From contig JBEEGX010000036.1 in assembly GCA_041167105.1 (NCBI GenBank), positions 1 through 11,654 of the forward strand: a stretch of DNA of 11,654 nucleotides, in the 5' to 3' direction. Source of the DNA: JAJPGZ01 sp041167105 (GTDB lineage Bacteria > Verrucomicrobiota > Verrucomicrobiia > Chthoniobacterales > UBA10450). The translations under genes and the position numbers were made by a program. The notes beneath the pieces are model-generated. The model was given only the letters and a program-made list of their open reading frames with translations. It made no database searches and had not been told where the DNA came from. This document shows positions 5,997-11,654 of this stretch, in pieces; the first letter of the stretch is position 1; every line of letters begins with the position of its first letter.

Positions 5997-7130
5997 ATGC
6001 CTCGTCGCCCAAACAAAAACGTCGGCATCATCGGGCTCGGCATCATTGGCAGCCGCGTGCGCGAGACGCTGCGCGCAAAAGGCTTTCGCGTTTTCGTTTG
6101 GAACCGCACGCCGAAACCGGTCCCGAATTTCGTTGGTGCACCAGTCGAGCTCGCGGAAATGTGCGACGTCATTCAAATTTTCGTTTCCGATGACGACGCG
6201 CTCATCGATGTGGTGAAACAACTCGCGCCTGGAATCGGCGCGCGTCACGTCATCGTCGCGCATCCCACGGTCGCGCCACACACGATGGTTTCGGCGAGCG
6301 AAATCGTGCAACGTCGCGGCGCGCGTTTTGTCGAAGCGCCATTCACCGGCAGCAAGGAAGCGGCGGAGAACGGACAGCTTGTTTACTACGTTAGCGGCGA
6401 CGAAGCGGCCGTCGCGGAAGCGCGACCGGCGCTGCAAGCGTCGAGCAAGGACGTGATGTTCATCGGCGAAATCGGCACCGCCACGTTGATGAAGATTACG
6501 ACGAACATGGTCACGGCCGCGAGTGTGCAAGCGGCGGCGGAAGCGATGGCGCTGGTGCGCGCGAGCGGATTGTCGATCGAAAAATTTGTTGAAGCGATGA
6601 AGAGCAACGCGAGCAATTCGAAAACGCTCGACCTGAAATTGCCGAAGATGTTGACCGGCGATTTCGAGCCGCATTTTTCGGTGAAACACATGCTCAAAGA
6701 TATGCAGATCGCGAGCCGGCTCGGTCTTTCGCATCATCTCGAGCTCGGCGTCACTTCGGCTGCGCGCGACCGTTTACTCGAGCAAATGCAACGCGGGTTC
6801 GGCGATGAAGATTACTCGGCCGTGGCGCGAAAATATTTCACCGGCGCGACGAGCGATGCGACGGAAGAGGGATTGGAATTATTTGGAATGCCGCCGCCGA
6901 CAAATGTGGAGGGCCAGTGGGTCGCATGGACGCCGGGTGATCAGGCGCCGGAAGTCGTGCACGCGGTAGCGCGGCCGGATGAGCCAAAACCCGATGTCGA
7001 TCTTGCGCAGAACGCGCCGGCATCTGCGCCTAACGAATTCACTCAGCCGGAACAGCCGGCGAACGTCGTCGAAGAAGAATCGGAAGAACGTCGCGGATTC
7101 TTCGGACGTTTGTTGCGGCGCGAGAGCTAA
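5997..7130 (+). CDS. Beta-hydroxyacid dehydrogenase (3-hydroxyisobutyrate dehydrogenase family) with a long C-terminal tail
   Basis: 377 aa; usual family members have about 290. Residues 9-40 are a Rossmann fold with GIIGLGIIGS (10-19), and the arginine of WNRT (35-38) suggests NADP. Further landmarks are FVEAPFTGSKEAAENGQL (111-128, substrate loop), GEIGTATLMKITTN (157-170) with catalytic K166 and N170, and KHMLKDMQIA (230-239). It should oxidise or reduce a small hydroxyacid or semialdehyde; the substrate is unknown and a GLYR/succinic-semialdehyde reductase role is possible. Residues about 297-377 are extra: a Pro/Gly segment, an acidic stretch (VVEEESEERRG), then a basic-amphipathic end (FFGRLLRRES) like a membrane- or partner-binding peptide. 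No ribosome-binding site is visible, and the ATG abuts a terminator, so a leaderless or promoter-in-terminator arrangement is possible. It heads a run with ygfZ and the ABC ATPase. Confidence 0.88.
   Translation: MPRRPNKNVGIIGLGIIGSRVRETLRAKGFRVFVWNRTPKPVPNFVGAPVELAEMCDVIQIFVSDDDALIDVVKQLAPGIGARHVIVAHPTVAPHTMVSASEIVQRRGARFVEAPFTGSKEAAENGQLVYYVSGDEAAVAEARPALQASSKDVMFIGEIGTATLMKITTNMVTAASVQAAAEAMALVRASGLSIEKFVEAMKSNASNSKTLDLKLPKMLTGDFEPHFSVKHMLKDMQIASRLGLSHHLELGVTSAARDRLLEQMQRGFGDEDYSAVARKYFTGATSDATEEGLELFGMPPPTNVEGQWVAWTPGDQAPEVVHAVARPDEPKPDVDLAQNAPASAPNEFTQPEQPANVVEEESEERRGFFGRLLRRES
6995..7004 (-). repeat. Interspersed repeat, copy 14
   Basis: ATC subtype, extended by GC. Lies in the unconserved tail of the dehydrogenase, read as DVDLA (333-337). 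Confidence 0.93.
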
Positions 7131-7133
7131 GGT

Positions 7134-8045
7134 TTGAATCCGGAGGAGGGCGCGTTCTTCGATTTGTCCGCGCGGATTAAACTGCGCGTGCGTGGGCAAG
7201 ATCGACATCGATACTTGAACGGGCAGCTCACGAACGATCTGGGCAAGGCGAGCGAAGCAAGCGCGATGGAAGCGTGCGTCTTGAATGCGAAAGGGAAAAT
7301 GGATGCGCACGTATTCGTCCACGAGGACGGCGAAAGTTTCTTGATCGATGCGGAGCCGGAACTGCGAAGCACGTTGCAGCCGCGGCTGGAGCGCTACGTC
7401 ATCGCCGACGATGTGCAGCTCGAAGATGTCACGGCGCGATTGTCGATCTTGCATGTAATCGGCGCGGAGATTCCGAATCTCGAAGTGCTCGGGCACAGAG
7501 TCGCGGCGAACCGTTTCGGCATGAGCGGCTTTGATGTCTGGATCGAGGGCGACATGCACGATCAACTCTTCGAGACCCTCGCGGCGTTGGCGCCGTTCGC
7601 GAGCGAAGAGGCCGCGGAAACTTTGCGCATCGAACAAGGCGTGCCGCGCTGGGGCCGCGAACTAACGAATGAAATCCTGCCGCCGGAAGCGGGATTGGAG
7701 ACGAGCGCGATCGATTACGAGAAGGGTTGTTACATCGGGCAGGAAGTGATTTCGCGCATGAAAATGTCGGGACAGCGTGCGAAGAAACTCGTCGGTTTCG
7801 TGAGCGAGGTTCCGATCGAGCCGGGCATGAAACTTTTTCAGATCGGCGGCGACGCGAAAGAAGTCGGCTGGATTACGAGCGCGACTCGCAGCAAACGTTT
7901 TGGGAAAGAGATCGCGCTCGGTTATATCAAGCGGCCGTTTCTGCCTGACAAATTCAAACTCGATGCGCGCGATCCAGGCGAGATGACGCGACCGAGCGTG
8001 CGGGTGGAGATTGTCGATCTTCCATTCGGCCGCGAGAACAATTAG
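7134..8045 (+). CDS. ygfZ: YgfZ/GcvT-family folate-binding protein
   Basis: 303 aa if started at TTG 7134, the first possible start after an in-frame TAA (7128-7130). A second TTG at 7164 has a purine-rich GGAGGAGGG 13 bases upstream, rather far, and would remove 10 residues; the start is therefore unsettled. YgfZ binds tetrahydrofolate and supports assembly or repair of certain Fe-S proteins such as MiaB. Evidence: DLSARIKLRVRGQDRHRYLNGQLTND (10-35), the diagnostic KGCYIGQE (197-204) with its conserved cysteine, and a C-terminal beta-barrel (about 215-300). It starts four bases after the dehydrogenase stop and in the same frame; the ABC gene follows 11 bases on. Three interspersed-repeat copies are read here in three frames (QDRH, LSIL and IVDLP). 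Confidence 0.9.
   Translation: MNPEEGAFFDLSARIKLRVRGQDRHRYLNGQLTNDLGKASEASAMEACVLNAKGKMDAHVFVHEDGESFLIDAEPELRSTLQPRLERYVIADDVQLEDVTARLSILHVIGAEIPNLEVLGHRVAANRFGMSGFDVWIEGDMHDQLFETLAALAPFASEEAAETLRIEQGVPRWGRELTNEILPPEAGLETSAIDYEKGCYIGQEVISRMKMSGQRAKKLVGFVSEVPIEPGMKLFQIGGDAKEVGWITSATRSKRFGKEIALGYIKRPFLPDKFKLDARDPGEMTRPSVRVEIVDLPFGRENN
7198..7207 (+). repeat. Interspersed repeat, copy 15
   Basis: ATC subtype, extended by GC. Read as QDRH (22-25) in YgfZ, a frame not used by the other copies. Confidence 0.92.
7441..7450 (-). repeat. Interspersed repeat, copy 16
   Basis: AAT subtype, extended by GC. Read in YgfZ as LSIL (103-106), again a different frame. Confidence 0.92.
8012..8021 (-). repeat. 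Interspersed repeat, copy 17
   Basis: AAT subtype. Read as IVDLP (293-297) at the YgfZ C terminus. Confidence 0.9.
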
Positions 8046-8056
8046 TCTGTCGCGCG

Positions 8057-9181
8057 ATGGCGAAGGTCAGTCTCCAGCACGTCTACAAAATTTACGCCGG
8101 CGAAAAGGGCGGCGATGTCACCGCGGTGGACGACGTGAATCTCGAAATCGCCGACCGCGAATTCGTCGTGCTGGTCGGCCCATCTGGCTGCGGAAAATCG
8201 ACGACGTTGCGCATGGTCGCGGGACTGGAAGAGATTTCCAAAGGCGACATCTACATCGACGAACGGCGCGTGAACACCGTCGCGCCGAAAGACCGCGACA
8301 TCGCCATGGTGTTCCAAAATTACGCGCTGTATCCGCACATGAGCGTGTACGACAATCTCGCGTTCGGATTGAAGCTTCGAAAGTTCCCGAAAACCGAAAT
8401 CAAGCAGCGGGTGATGGACGCGGCCGGCATTCTCGGGATCGAACAATTGCTCGAGCGCAAACCGCGCGCATTATCCGGCGGTCAACGGCAGCGCGTCGCC
8501 GTCGGTCGCGCCATCGTTAGGCAACCGAAAGTATTTTTGTTCGACGAACCGCTTTCCAATCTCGACGCGAAGATGCGTGTGCAAATGCGGGCCGAGATCA
8601 CGAAGCTGCATCAGCGATTGCAGGCGACGATGATTTACGTCACGCACGATCAAGTCGAGGCGATGACGATGGGCGATCGCATCGTGGTGATGAACAACGG
8701 CGTGGTGCAACAGATCGATACGCCGCTGAACTTGTACAACGAACCGGGGAATTTATTCGTGGCCGGATTTCTCGGCAGTCCGCCGATGAATTTTGTGAAT
8801 GGCACACTCAAGATCAATAATGGCGCAGTCGAGTTCTCCGAGCTGCAAGGCGGCGCGATCAAAGTGCGCTTGGCCGGCGATGAACGAACGCGTGAGTTCA
8901 ACGGGAAGCCGGTCATGCTAGGCATTCGCCCTGAAGATATCGAGCTGGCGCAATTCGCGGCGACGAATGAAAGATCGACATCGAGCTTTCCGGCGATTGT
9001 CGACATCGTCGAGCCGATGGGCGCGGAGACGAATCTTTATCTGCAAACAGGCGCGCACACGGTCGTTTGCCGCAGCCAAAAGGCGCTCGACCATCGCGAA
9101 GCCGGTCGCCGATTCGAATTCGACATCAATTTGGACAAGGCGCACCTGTTCGATCCGGCGACGGGCGAGCGGATTGTCTGA
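8057..9181 (+). CDS. Carbohydrate ABC transporter ATP-binding subunit (MalK/UgpC/MsmX type)
   Basis: 374 aa, full length for this subfamily. It hydrolyses ATP at the inner face of the membrane to drive import of sugars or glycerol-3-phosphate. Walker A GPSGCGKST (41-49), Q loop FQNYALYPH (86-94), signature LSGGQRQR (139-146), Walker B VFLFDEP (159-165), D loop SNLD (167-170) and H-loop H197 in VTHDQ. Residues about 235-374 are the MalK-type regulatory (TOBE/OB) domain, with LGIRPEDI (288-295). No permease or binding protein is in the window, so it may serve several transporters, as MsmX does. A repeat copy encodes RSTSS (306-310) in a loop before AIVDIVEPMG. It is the last gene of its run, with a terminator 22 bases after the stop. 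No clear ribosome-binding site. Confidence 0.95.
   Translation: MAKVSLQHVYKIYAGEKGGDVTAVDDVNLEIADREFVVLVGPSGCGKSTTLRMVAGLEEISKGDIYIDERRVNTVAPKDRDIAMVFQNYALYPHMSVYDNLAFGLKLRKFPKTEIKQRVMDAAGILGIEQLLERKPRALSGGQRQRVAVGRAIVRQPKVFLFDEPLSNLDAKMRVQMRAEITKLHQRLQATMIYVTHDQVEAMTMGDRIVVMNNGVVQQIDTPLNLYNEPGNLFVAGFLGSPPMNFVNGTLKINNGAVEFSELQGGAIKVRLAGDERTREFNGKPVMLGIRPEDIELAQFAATNERSTSSFPAIVDIVEPMGAETNLYLQTGAHTVVCRSQKALDHREAGRRFEFDINLDKAHLFDPATGERIV
8971..8980 (+). repeat. Interspersed repeat, copy 18
   Basis: ATC subtype. Encodes RSTSS (306-310) in a loop of the ABC ATPase regulatory domain. Confidence 0.93.
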
Positions 9182-9203
9182 CGGTTTTGTAATTGGTTTT
9201 CCC

Positions 9204-9223
9204 TCCGCGATTTGCGGATTTTT
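9204..9223 (+). terminator. Intrinsic terminator after the ABC ATPase gene
   Basis: TCCGC (9204-9208) pairs with GCGGA (9214-9218) around the loop GATTT and is followed by five Ts (9219-9223). It separates the dehydrogenase-ygfZ-ABC run from the regulator. Confidence 0.75.
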
Positions 9224-9226
9224 AGA

Positions 9227-9255
9227 TTGCGCTCAGCCCTGGCGAGGCCTATAAA
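9227..9255 (+). promoter_or_regulatory. Candidate sigma-70 promoter for the regulator gene
   Basis: TTGCGC (9227-9232) and TATAAA (9250-9255) are 17 bases apart, the second matching the -10 consensus at five of six positions. Initiation would fall near 9262, leaving a leader of only about eight bases before ATG 9270. This argues against the GTG at 9258 as the start. Confidence 0.42.
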
Positions 9256-9269
9256 CCGTGCCGCACGCC

Positions 9270-9938
9270 ATGAACCAACGTCTGCTCGCCGAGATCGGTC
9301 GCACCCAGCGGCTGGAAATTCTTAACTCACTCAAACGCTCTAAAGGGCTCTCCGTCAACGAGCTCGTCCGGAAAATGAAGATGAGCTACATGGGCATCAA
9401 GCAGCATTGCATGACGCTGCAGCGCGACGGTTACCTCGACACCTGGCGCCGGCCGCAAAAAATGGGGCGCCCGGAAATGGTTTACCGCCTCACGCAGCGG
9501 ACGCACGATTTGTTTCAAACTGACAGCAATCGTCTCACGCTCGATGTCCTCGACGGGGCGCGCGATATCTATGGGCCGAACGCGCCGGAGAAACTGCTTT
9601 ACAGCGTTTACGAAAAGAAAAGTGAATCGCTGAAATCGAAAGTGCGCGGTGAAACCATCGCCGACCGCGCGAAGTGGCTGGCGAAAGTGCGCGACGGCGA
9701 AGGTTACATGGCTGAGTTCATGACCGAGCCGAAAGAAGGCGGGCCGCAGATTTTGGAATGTCATTCGCCCATCCTGAACTTGCTCGATAAATATCAGATC
9801 GTGCGCCGGCTGGAGCAGGACCTCTACGAGGCGGTGCTGGGCACGAAAGTTCGTCGCGAAGAAACGCGCAACTCGGGCAATTACGAATGCGCCTTCTATT
9901 TCGATCTCGGTCCGAGTGGCCAAAACGGCGATCACTAA
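9270..9938 (+). CDS. SufR/ArsR-like winged-helix transcriptional regulator
   Basis: 222 aa from ATG 9270; a GTG at 9258 is possible but lies before the likely transcription start. Residues 10-75 are a winged helix: RTQRLEILNSLKR (11-23), ELVRKMKMSYMGIKQHCMTLQRDGYL (31-56) as the helix-turn-helix, and a wing KMGRPEMVYRLT (64-75). Residues about 100-212 form a C-terminal sensing domain with ECHSPILNLL (163-172) and EAVLGTKVRREETRNSGNYECAFYF (187-211). This layout resembles SufR, the [4Fe-4S] repressor of Fe-S assembly genes, which uses C-terminal cysteines. Here C164 and C207 are kept, but I see no cysteine about 13 residues after the first, so cluster binding is doubtful or uses other ligands. 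Its targets are unknown; neighbours are the ABC ATPase and glgE. The stop codon TAA is also the start of a tandem repeat pair. Confidence 0.82.
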   Translation: MNQRLLAEIGRTQRLEILNSLKRSKGLSVNELVRKMKMSYMGIKQHCMTLQRDGYLDTWRRPQKMGRPEMVYRLTQRTHDLFQTDSNRLTLDVLDGARDIYGPNAPEKLLYSVYEKKSESLKSKVRGETIADRAKWLAKVRDGEGYMAEFMTEPKEGGPQILECHSPILNLLDKYQIVRRLEQDLYEAVLGTKVRREETRNSGNYECAFYFDLGPSGQNGDH

Positions 9939-9946
9939 GATCGACA
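9937..9946 (+). repeat. Interspersed repeat, copy 19
   Basis: First member of the tandem pair. It overlaps the regulator's stop codon by two bases. Confidence 0.95.
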
Positions 9947-9952
9947 TCTCGT

Positions 9953-9962
9953 AAGATCGACA
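9953..9962 (+). repeat. Interspersed repeat, copy 20
   Basis: Second member of the tandem pair, intergenic. Confidence 0.95.
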
Positions 9963-9998
9963 ATTCCTCTTTCGCGCGCAGCGAATCTTAGTTGATTG

Positions 9999-10020
9999 AA
10001 AGCCCATGCTTCGGGCTTTT
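9999..10020 (+). terminator. Terminator-like hairpin containing the glgE start codon
   Basis: AAAGCCC (9999-10005) pairs with GGGCTTT (10013-10019) around a 7-base loop, ATGCTTC. The stem's 3' arm runs into four Ts (10017-10020). It is placed to end the regulator transcript. The loop holds the ATG (10006-10008) of glgE, so the same structure could limit glgE transcription or translation. Confidence 0.68.
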
Positions 10021-11654
10021 CCTGCAGTCGTCATCGAAAATTTGCAGCCGTTAATCGATGGCGGCCGCTATCCGGTGAAGCGCGTCGTCGGCGAAGATTT
10101 GGTCGTGCAAGCGGATGTTTTTCGCGACGGTCACGACCCGGTCGCGGCGAACTTGCGCTGGCGAATTCTGGGCGAACCGCGCTGGCACGACACTGCGATG
10201 CAGTTGGTCGACAACGATCGCTGGCGCGGCGTCTGCGCATTTTATGAGAACGCGATTTACGAATACACGGTGGAGGCGTGGACGGACAGTTTTCGTGGCT
10301 GGAAGCACGAGTTCGCGAAAAAGTTCGAGGCAGGAATTGTCGATCTTGCGAGTGAAGCGCTGGAAGGCGCGGCCTTAATTGAAGCCGCGGCCGAACGCGC
10401 GCGCGACCTGAACGATGCGGCGCGCTTACGCGAGTTGTCCGAATGCATTCGCACGAGCGACAATGCGCAGGTCGACGCCATCGCGCATTCCGGCGAGCTC
10501 GAGGTTTTGATGGCGACGTATCCGGATTTGTCGACCGCGACACAGTACGCGCCCGCGCCGCGAGTGATTGTCGATCTAACACGAGCGCGCACGGCGGCGT
10601 GGTACGAATTTTTTCCGCGCTCGGCCGGCGGTCATGGCGAGCGCGGCTCAACTTTTCGAGAATGTTTGCCGCGAGTGGACGACGCGAAGGCGATGGGATT
10701 CGACGTGATTTATTTTCCGCCGATCCATCCCATCGGTCATACCAATCGCAAAGGCCGGAACAATTCCCTAACGAGCGAGCCGGGCGAGCCGGGAGTCCCC
10801 TACGCGATTGGAAACGAATTTGGCGGCCATAAAGATGTCGATCCTGCGTTGGGAACGATGGAGGATTTCGATTGGCTGGTCCGCGAAATTCGCAAACGGG
10901 GCATGGACGTGGCGCTGGATTTCGCGATCAATTGTTCGCCCGACCATCCATACGTGCGCGAACACCCGGAATGGTTCTATAAGCGTCCCGACGGCACGAT
11001 TAAATTCGCGGAGAATCCGCCTAAAAAATACGAAGACATTTATCCGCTGAATTTCCGGTGCGAAAATTGGCGTGAGCTGTGGAAGGAGATGAAGAGCGTC
11101 ATTCTCTTCTGGGCCTCGCACGGTGTCCGCAGTTTTCGCGTAGACAATCCGCACACCAAGCCGGTGCCGTTTTGGGAATATCTCATCAGCGGTGTGCGCG
11201 CGGAATATCCCGACGTGGTTTTTCTTTCCGAAGCGTTCACGCGTCCGAAAATGATGAAGGTCCTGGCCAAAGCCGGCTTCACTCAGAGTTACACTTATTT
11301 CACCTGGCGAAATTCGAAGCAGGAGCTCATCGAATATTTCACCGAGCTCACCCAAACCGAAATGAGCGAATATTTTCGTGGCAATCTCTGGCCGAACACT
11401 CCGGACATTCTGCCGTTTCATTTGCAGGAGGGCGGCCGGCCGGCATTCATGATCCGCGTTCTGCTCGCGGCCACGCTTTCGAGCGTCTACGGCATCTACA
11501 GCGGCTTCGAGTTGTGTGAGAACGCCGCGCTGCCCGGTCGCGAAGAGTATCTCGAATCGGAAAAGTATCAGTTCAAAGAGCGCGATTGGGACGCGCCGGG
11601 AAACATCAAGGAATGGATCACGCGCTTGAACGAAATTCGCCTAACAAATCGCGC
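10006..11654 (+). CDS. glgE: GlgE alpha-1,4-glucan:maltose-1-phosphate maltosyltransferase (3' end outside window)
   Basis: An open frame of 549 codons from ATG 10006 to the window edge with no stop; an in-frame TGA at 9997-9999 makes this the first possible ATG. The full protein is usually about 650-700 aa, so roughly 100-150 C-terminal residues are missing. GlgE (GH13 subfamily 3) adds maltose from alpha-maltose-1-phosphate to alpha-1,4-glucan, releasing phosphate, in the cytoplasm. Evidence: VIENLQPLIDGGRYPVKRVVGE near the N terminus, YFPPIHPIGHTNRKGRNN (from 236), NEFGGHKDVDPALGT, DFAINCSPDHPYV (305-317), FRVDNPHTKP with nucleophile D380, FLSEAFTRP with acid/base E409 (29 residues apart, as in Streptomyces GlgE), and ELCENAALPGREEYLESEKYQ (from 502). 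One interspersed-repeat copy encodes IVDLA (111-115). The partners that make maltose-1-phosphate are not in the window. Confidence 0.96.
   Translation, partial: MLRAFPAVVIENLQPLIDGGRYPVKRVVGEDLVVQADVFRDGHDPVAANLRWRILGEPRWHDTAMQLVDNDRWRGVCAFYENAIYEYTVEAWTDSFRGWKHEFAKKFEAGIVDLASEALEGAALIEAAAERARDLNDAARLRELSECIRTSDNAQVDAIAHSGELEVLMATYPDLSTATQYAPAPRVIVDLTRARTAAWYEFFPRSAGGHGERGSTFRECLPRVDDAKAMGFDVIYFPPIHPIGHTNRKGRNNSLTSEPGEPGVPYAIGNEFGGHKDVDPALGTMEDFDWLVREIRKRGMDVALDFAINCSPDHPYVREHPEWFYKRPDGTIKFAENPPKKYEDIYPLNFRCENWRELWKEMKSVILFWASHGVRSFRVDNPHTKPVPFWEYLISGVRAEYPDVVFLSEAFTRPKMMKVLAKAGFTQSYTYFTWRNSKQELIEYFTELTQTEMSEYFRGNLWPNTPDILPFHLQEGGRPAFMIRVLLAATLSSVYGIYSGFELCENAALPGREEYLESEKYQFKERDWDAPGNIKEWITRLNEIRLTNR
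10338..10347 (-). repeat. Interspersed repeat, copy 21
   Basis: AAT subtype, extended by GC. glgE reads the complement as IVDLA (111-115). Near copies follow at 10569-10578 and 10836-10845, each with one mismatch. Confidence 0.92.

Larger units (their letters stand above)
9936..9966 (+). repeat. Direct tandem pair of the interspersed repeat
   Basis: Two 16-base units follow each other: TAAGATCGACATCTCG (9936-9951) and TAAGATCGACAATTCC (9952-9967). The first TAA is the stop codon of the regulator gene. One unit is the ATC subtype and the other the AAT subtype. These are the only copies outside genes, and they lie 32 bases before a terminator-like hairpin. Confidence 0.9.

Noticed and set aside
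5706..6737. 343-aa minus-strand frame opposite the parvulin and dehydrogenase genes
   Set aside because: Arg/His-rich composition typical of an antisense shadow in GC-rich DNA; the plus strand has complete, recognisable enzymes.
9327..10034. 235-aa minus-strand frame opposite the regulator
   Set aside because: Antisense shadow; the plus-strand protein has a clear winged-helix pattern.
684..10347. CRISPR array or insertion-sequence ends as an explanation for the repeat
   Set aside because: Spacing is irregular (16 to over 1,000 bases), copies are inside intact genes in both orientations, and no transposase or cas gene is present.
684..10347. Chi- or KOPS-like strand-oriented motif
   Set aside because: Orientation is mixed (12 to 9) over 11 kb, unlike strongly strand-biased sites, although a short window cannot fully exclude weak skew.

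Overview
The window is 11.65 kb of GC-rich bacterial chromosome (roughly 55-60 % GC by eye). It is densely packed: 13 protein genes and one tRNA, with no intergenic gap longer than about 100 bases. Several traits together suggest a soil or freshwater Verrucomicrobiota bacterium, perhaps of the Chthoniobacterales/Spartobacteria type: futalosine-pathway menaquinone synthesis, a GlgE maltosyltransferase, a SufR-like winged-helix regulator, weak or absent Shine-Dalgarno sequences and a tRNA without encoded CCA. That placement is inference from gene content, not proof.

Layout. (1) 1-174: glycine-rich C-terminal end of an RRM-type RNA-binding protein. (2) 265-753: small protein joining a glycine-zipper segment to a histone-H1-like Lys/Arg-rich tail. 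(3) 760-842, minus: tRNA-Tyr(GUA), just downstream of a minus-strand DegT-family sugar aminotransferase (877-2025). (4) 2124-2306: 60-aa membrane protein, convergent with mqnD (2313-3185, minus); a hairpin spans both stop codons. (5) Divergent from mqnD, a tight run of parB, a secreted M28 peptidase/glutaminyl-cyclase-like protein and a membrane-anchored parvulin isomerase (3270-5932), closed by a terminator hairpin. (6) A second run of beta-hydroxyacid dehydrogenase, YgfZ folate-binding protein and MalK/UgpC-type ABC ATPase (5997-9181), closed by another terminator. (7) A SufR-like winged-helix regulator (9270-9938). (8) The first 549 codons of glgE (10006 to the window edge).

The genes are mostly housekeeping: chromosome segregation, menaquinone, protein folding, Fe-S/folate, sugar import and alpha-glucan synthesis. 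The ABC ATPase, regulator and glgE lie next to each other and could form a carbohydrate-handling neighbourhood, but the regulator's target is unknown.

The most striking feature is not a gene. A short asymmetric word, AAGATCGACA (usually CAAGATCGACA, always followed by A or T), occurs 21 times exactly, counting both strands, about 1.8 per kb. Base composition predicts about 0.01-0.02 copies. Nineteen copies are inside genes, on either strand and in several reading frames (VDL, KID, RSTS, QDRH, LSIL), so selection must act on the DNA rather than on protein. The other two form a direct tandem pair between the regulator and glgE. Density, length and placement resemble DNA-uptake sequences (Neisseria DUS, Pasteurellaceae USS) or a highly iterated motif such as cyanobacterial HIP1. 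A weaker second enriched word is GCCTAAC.
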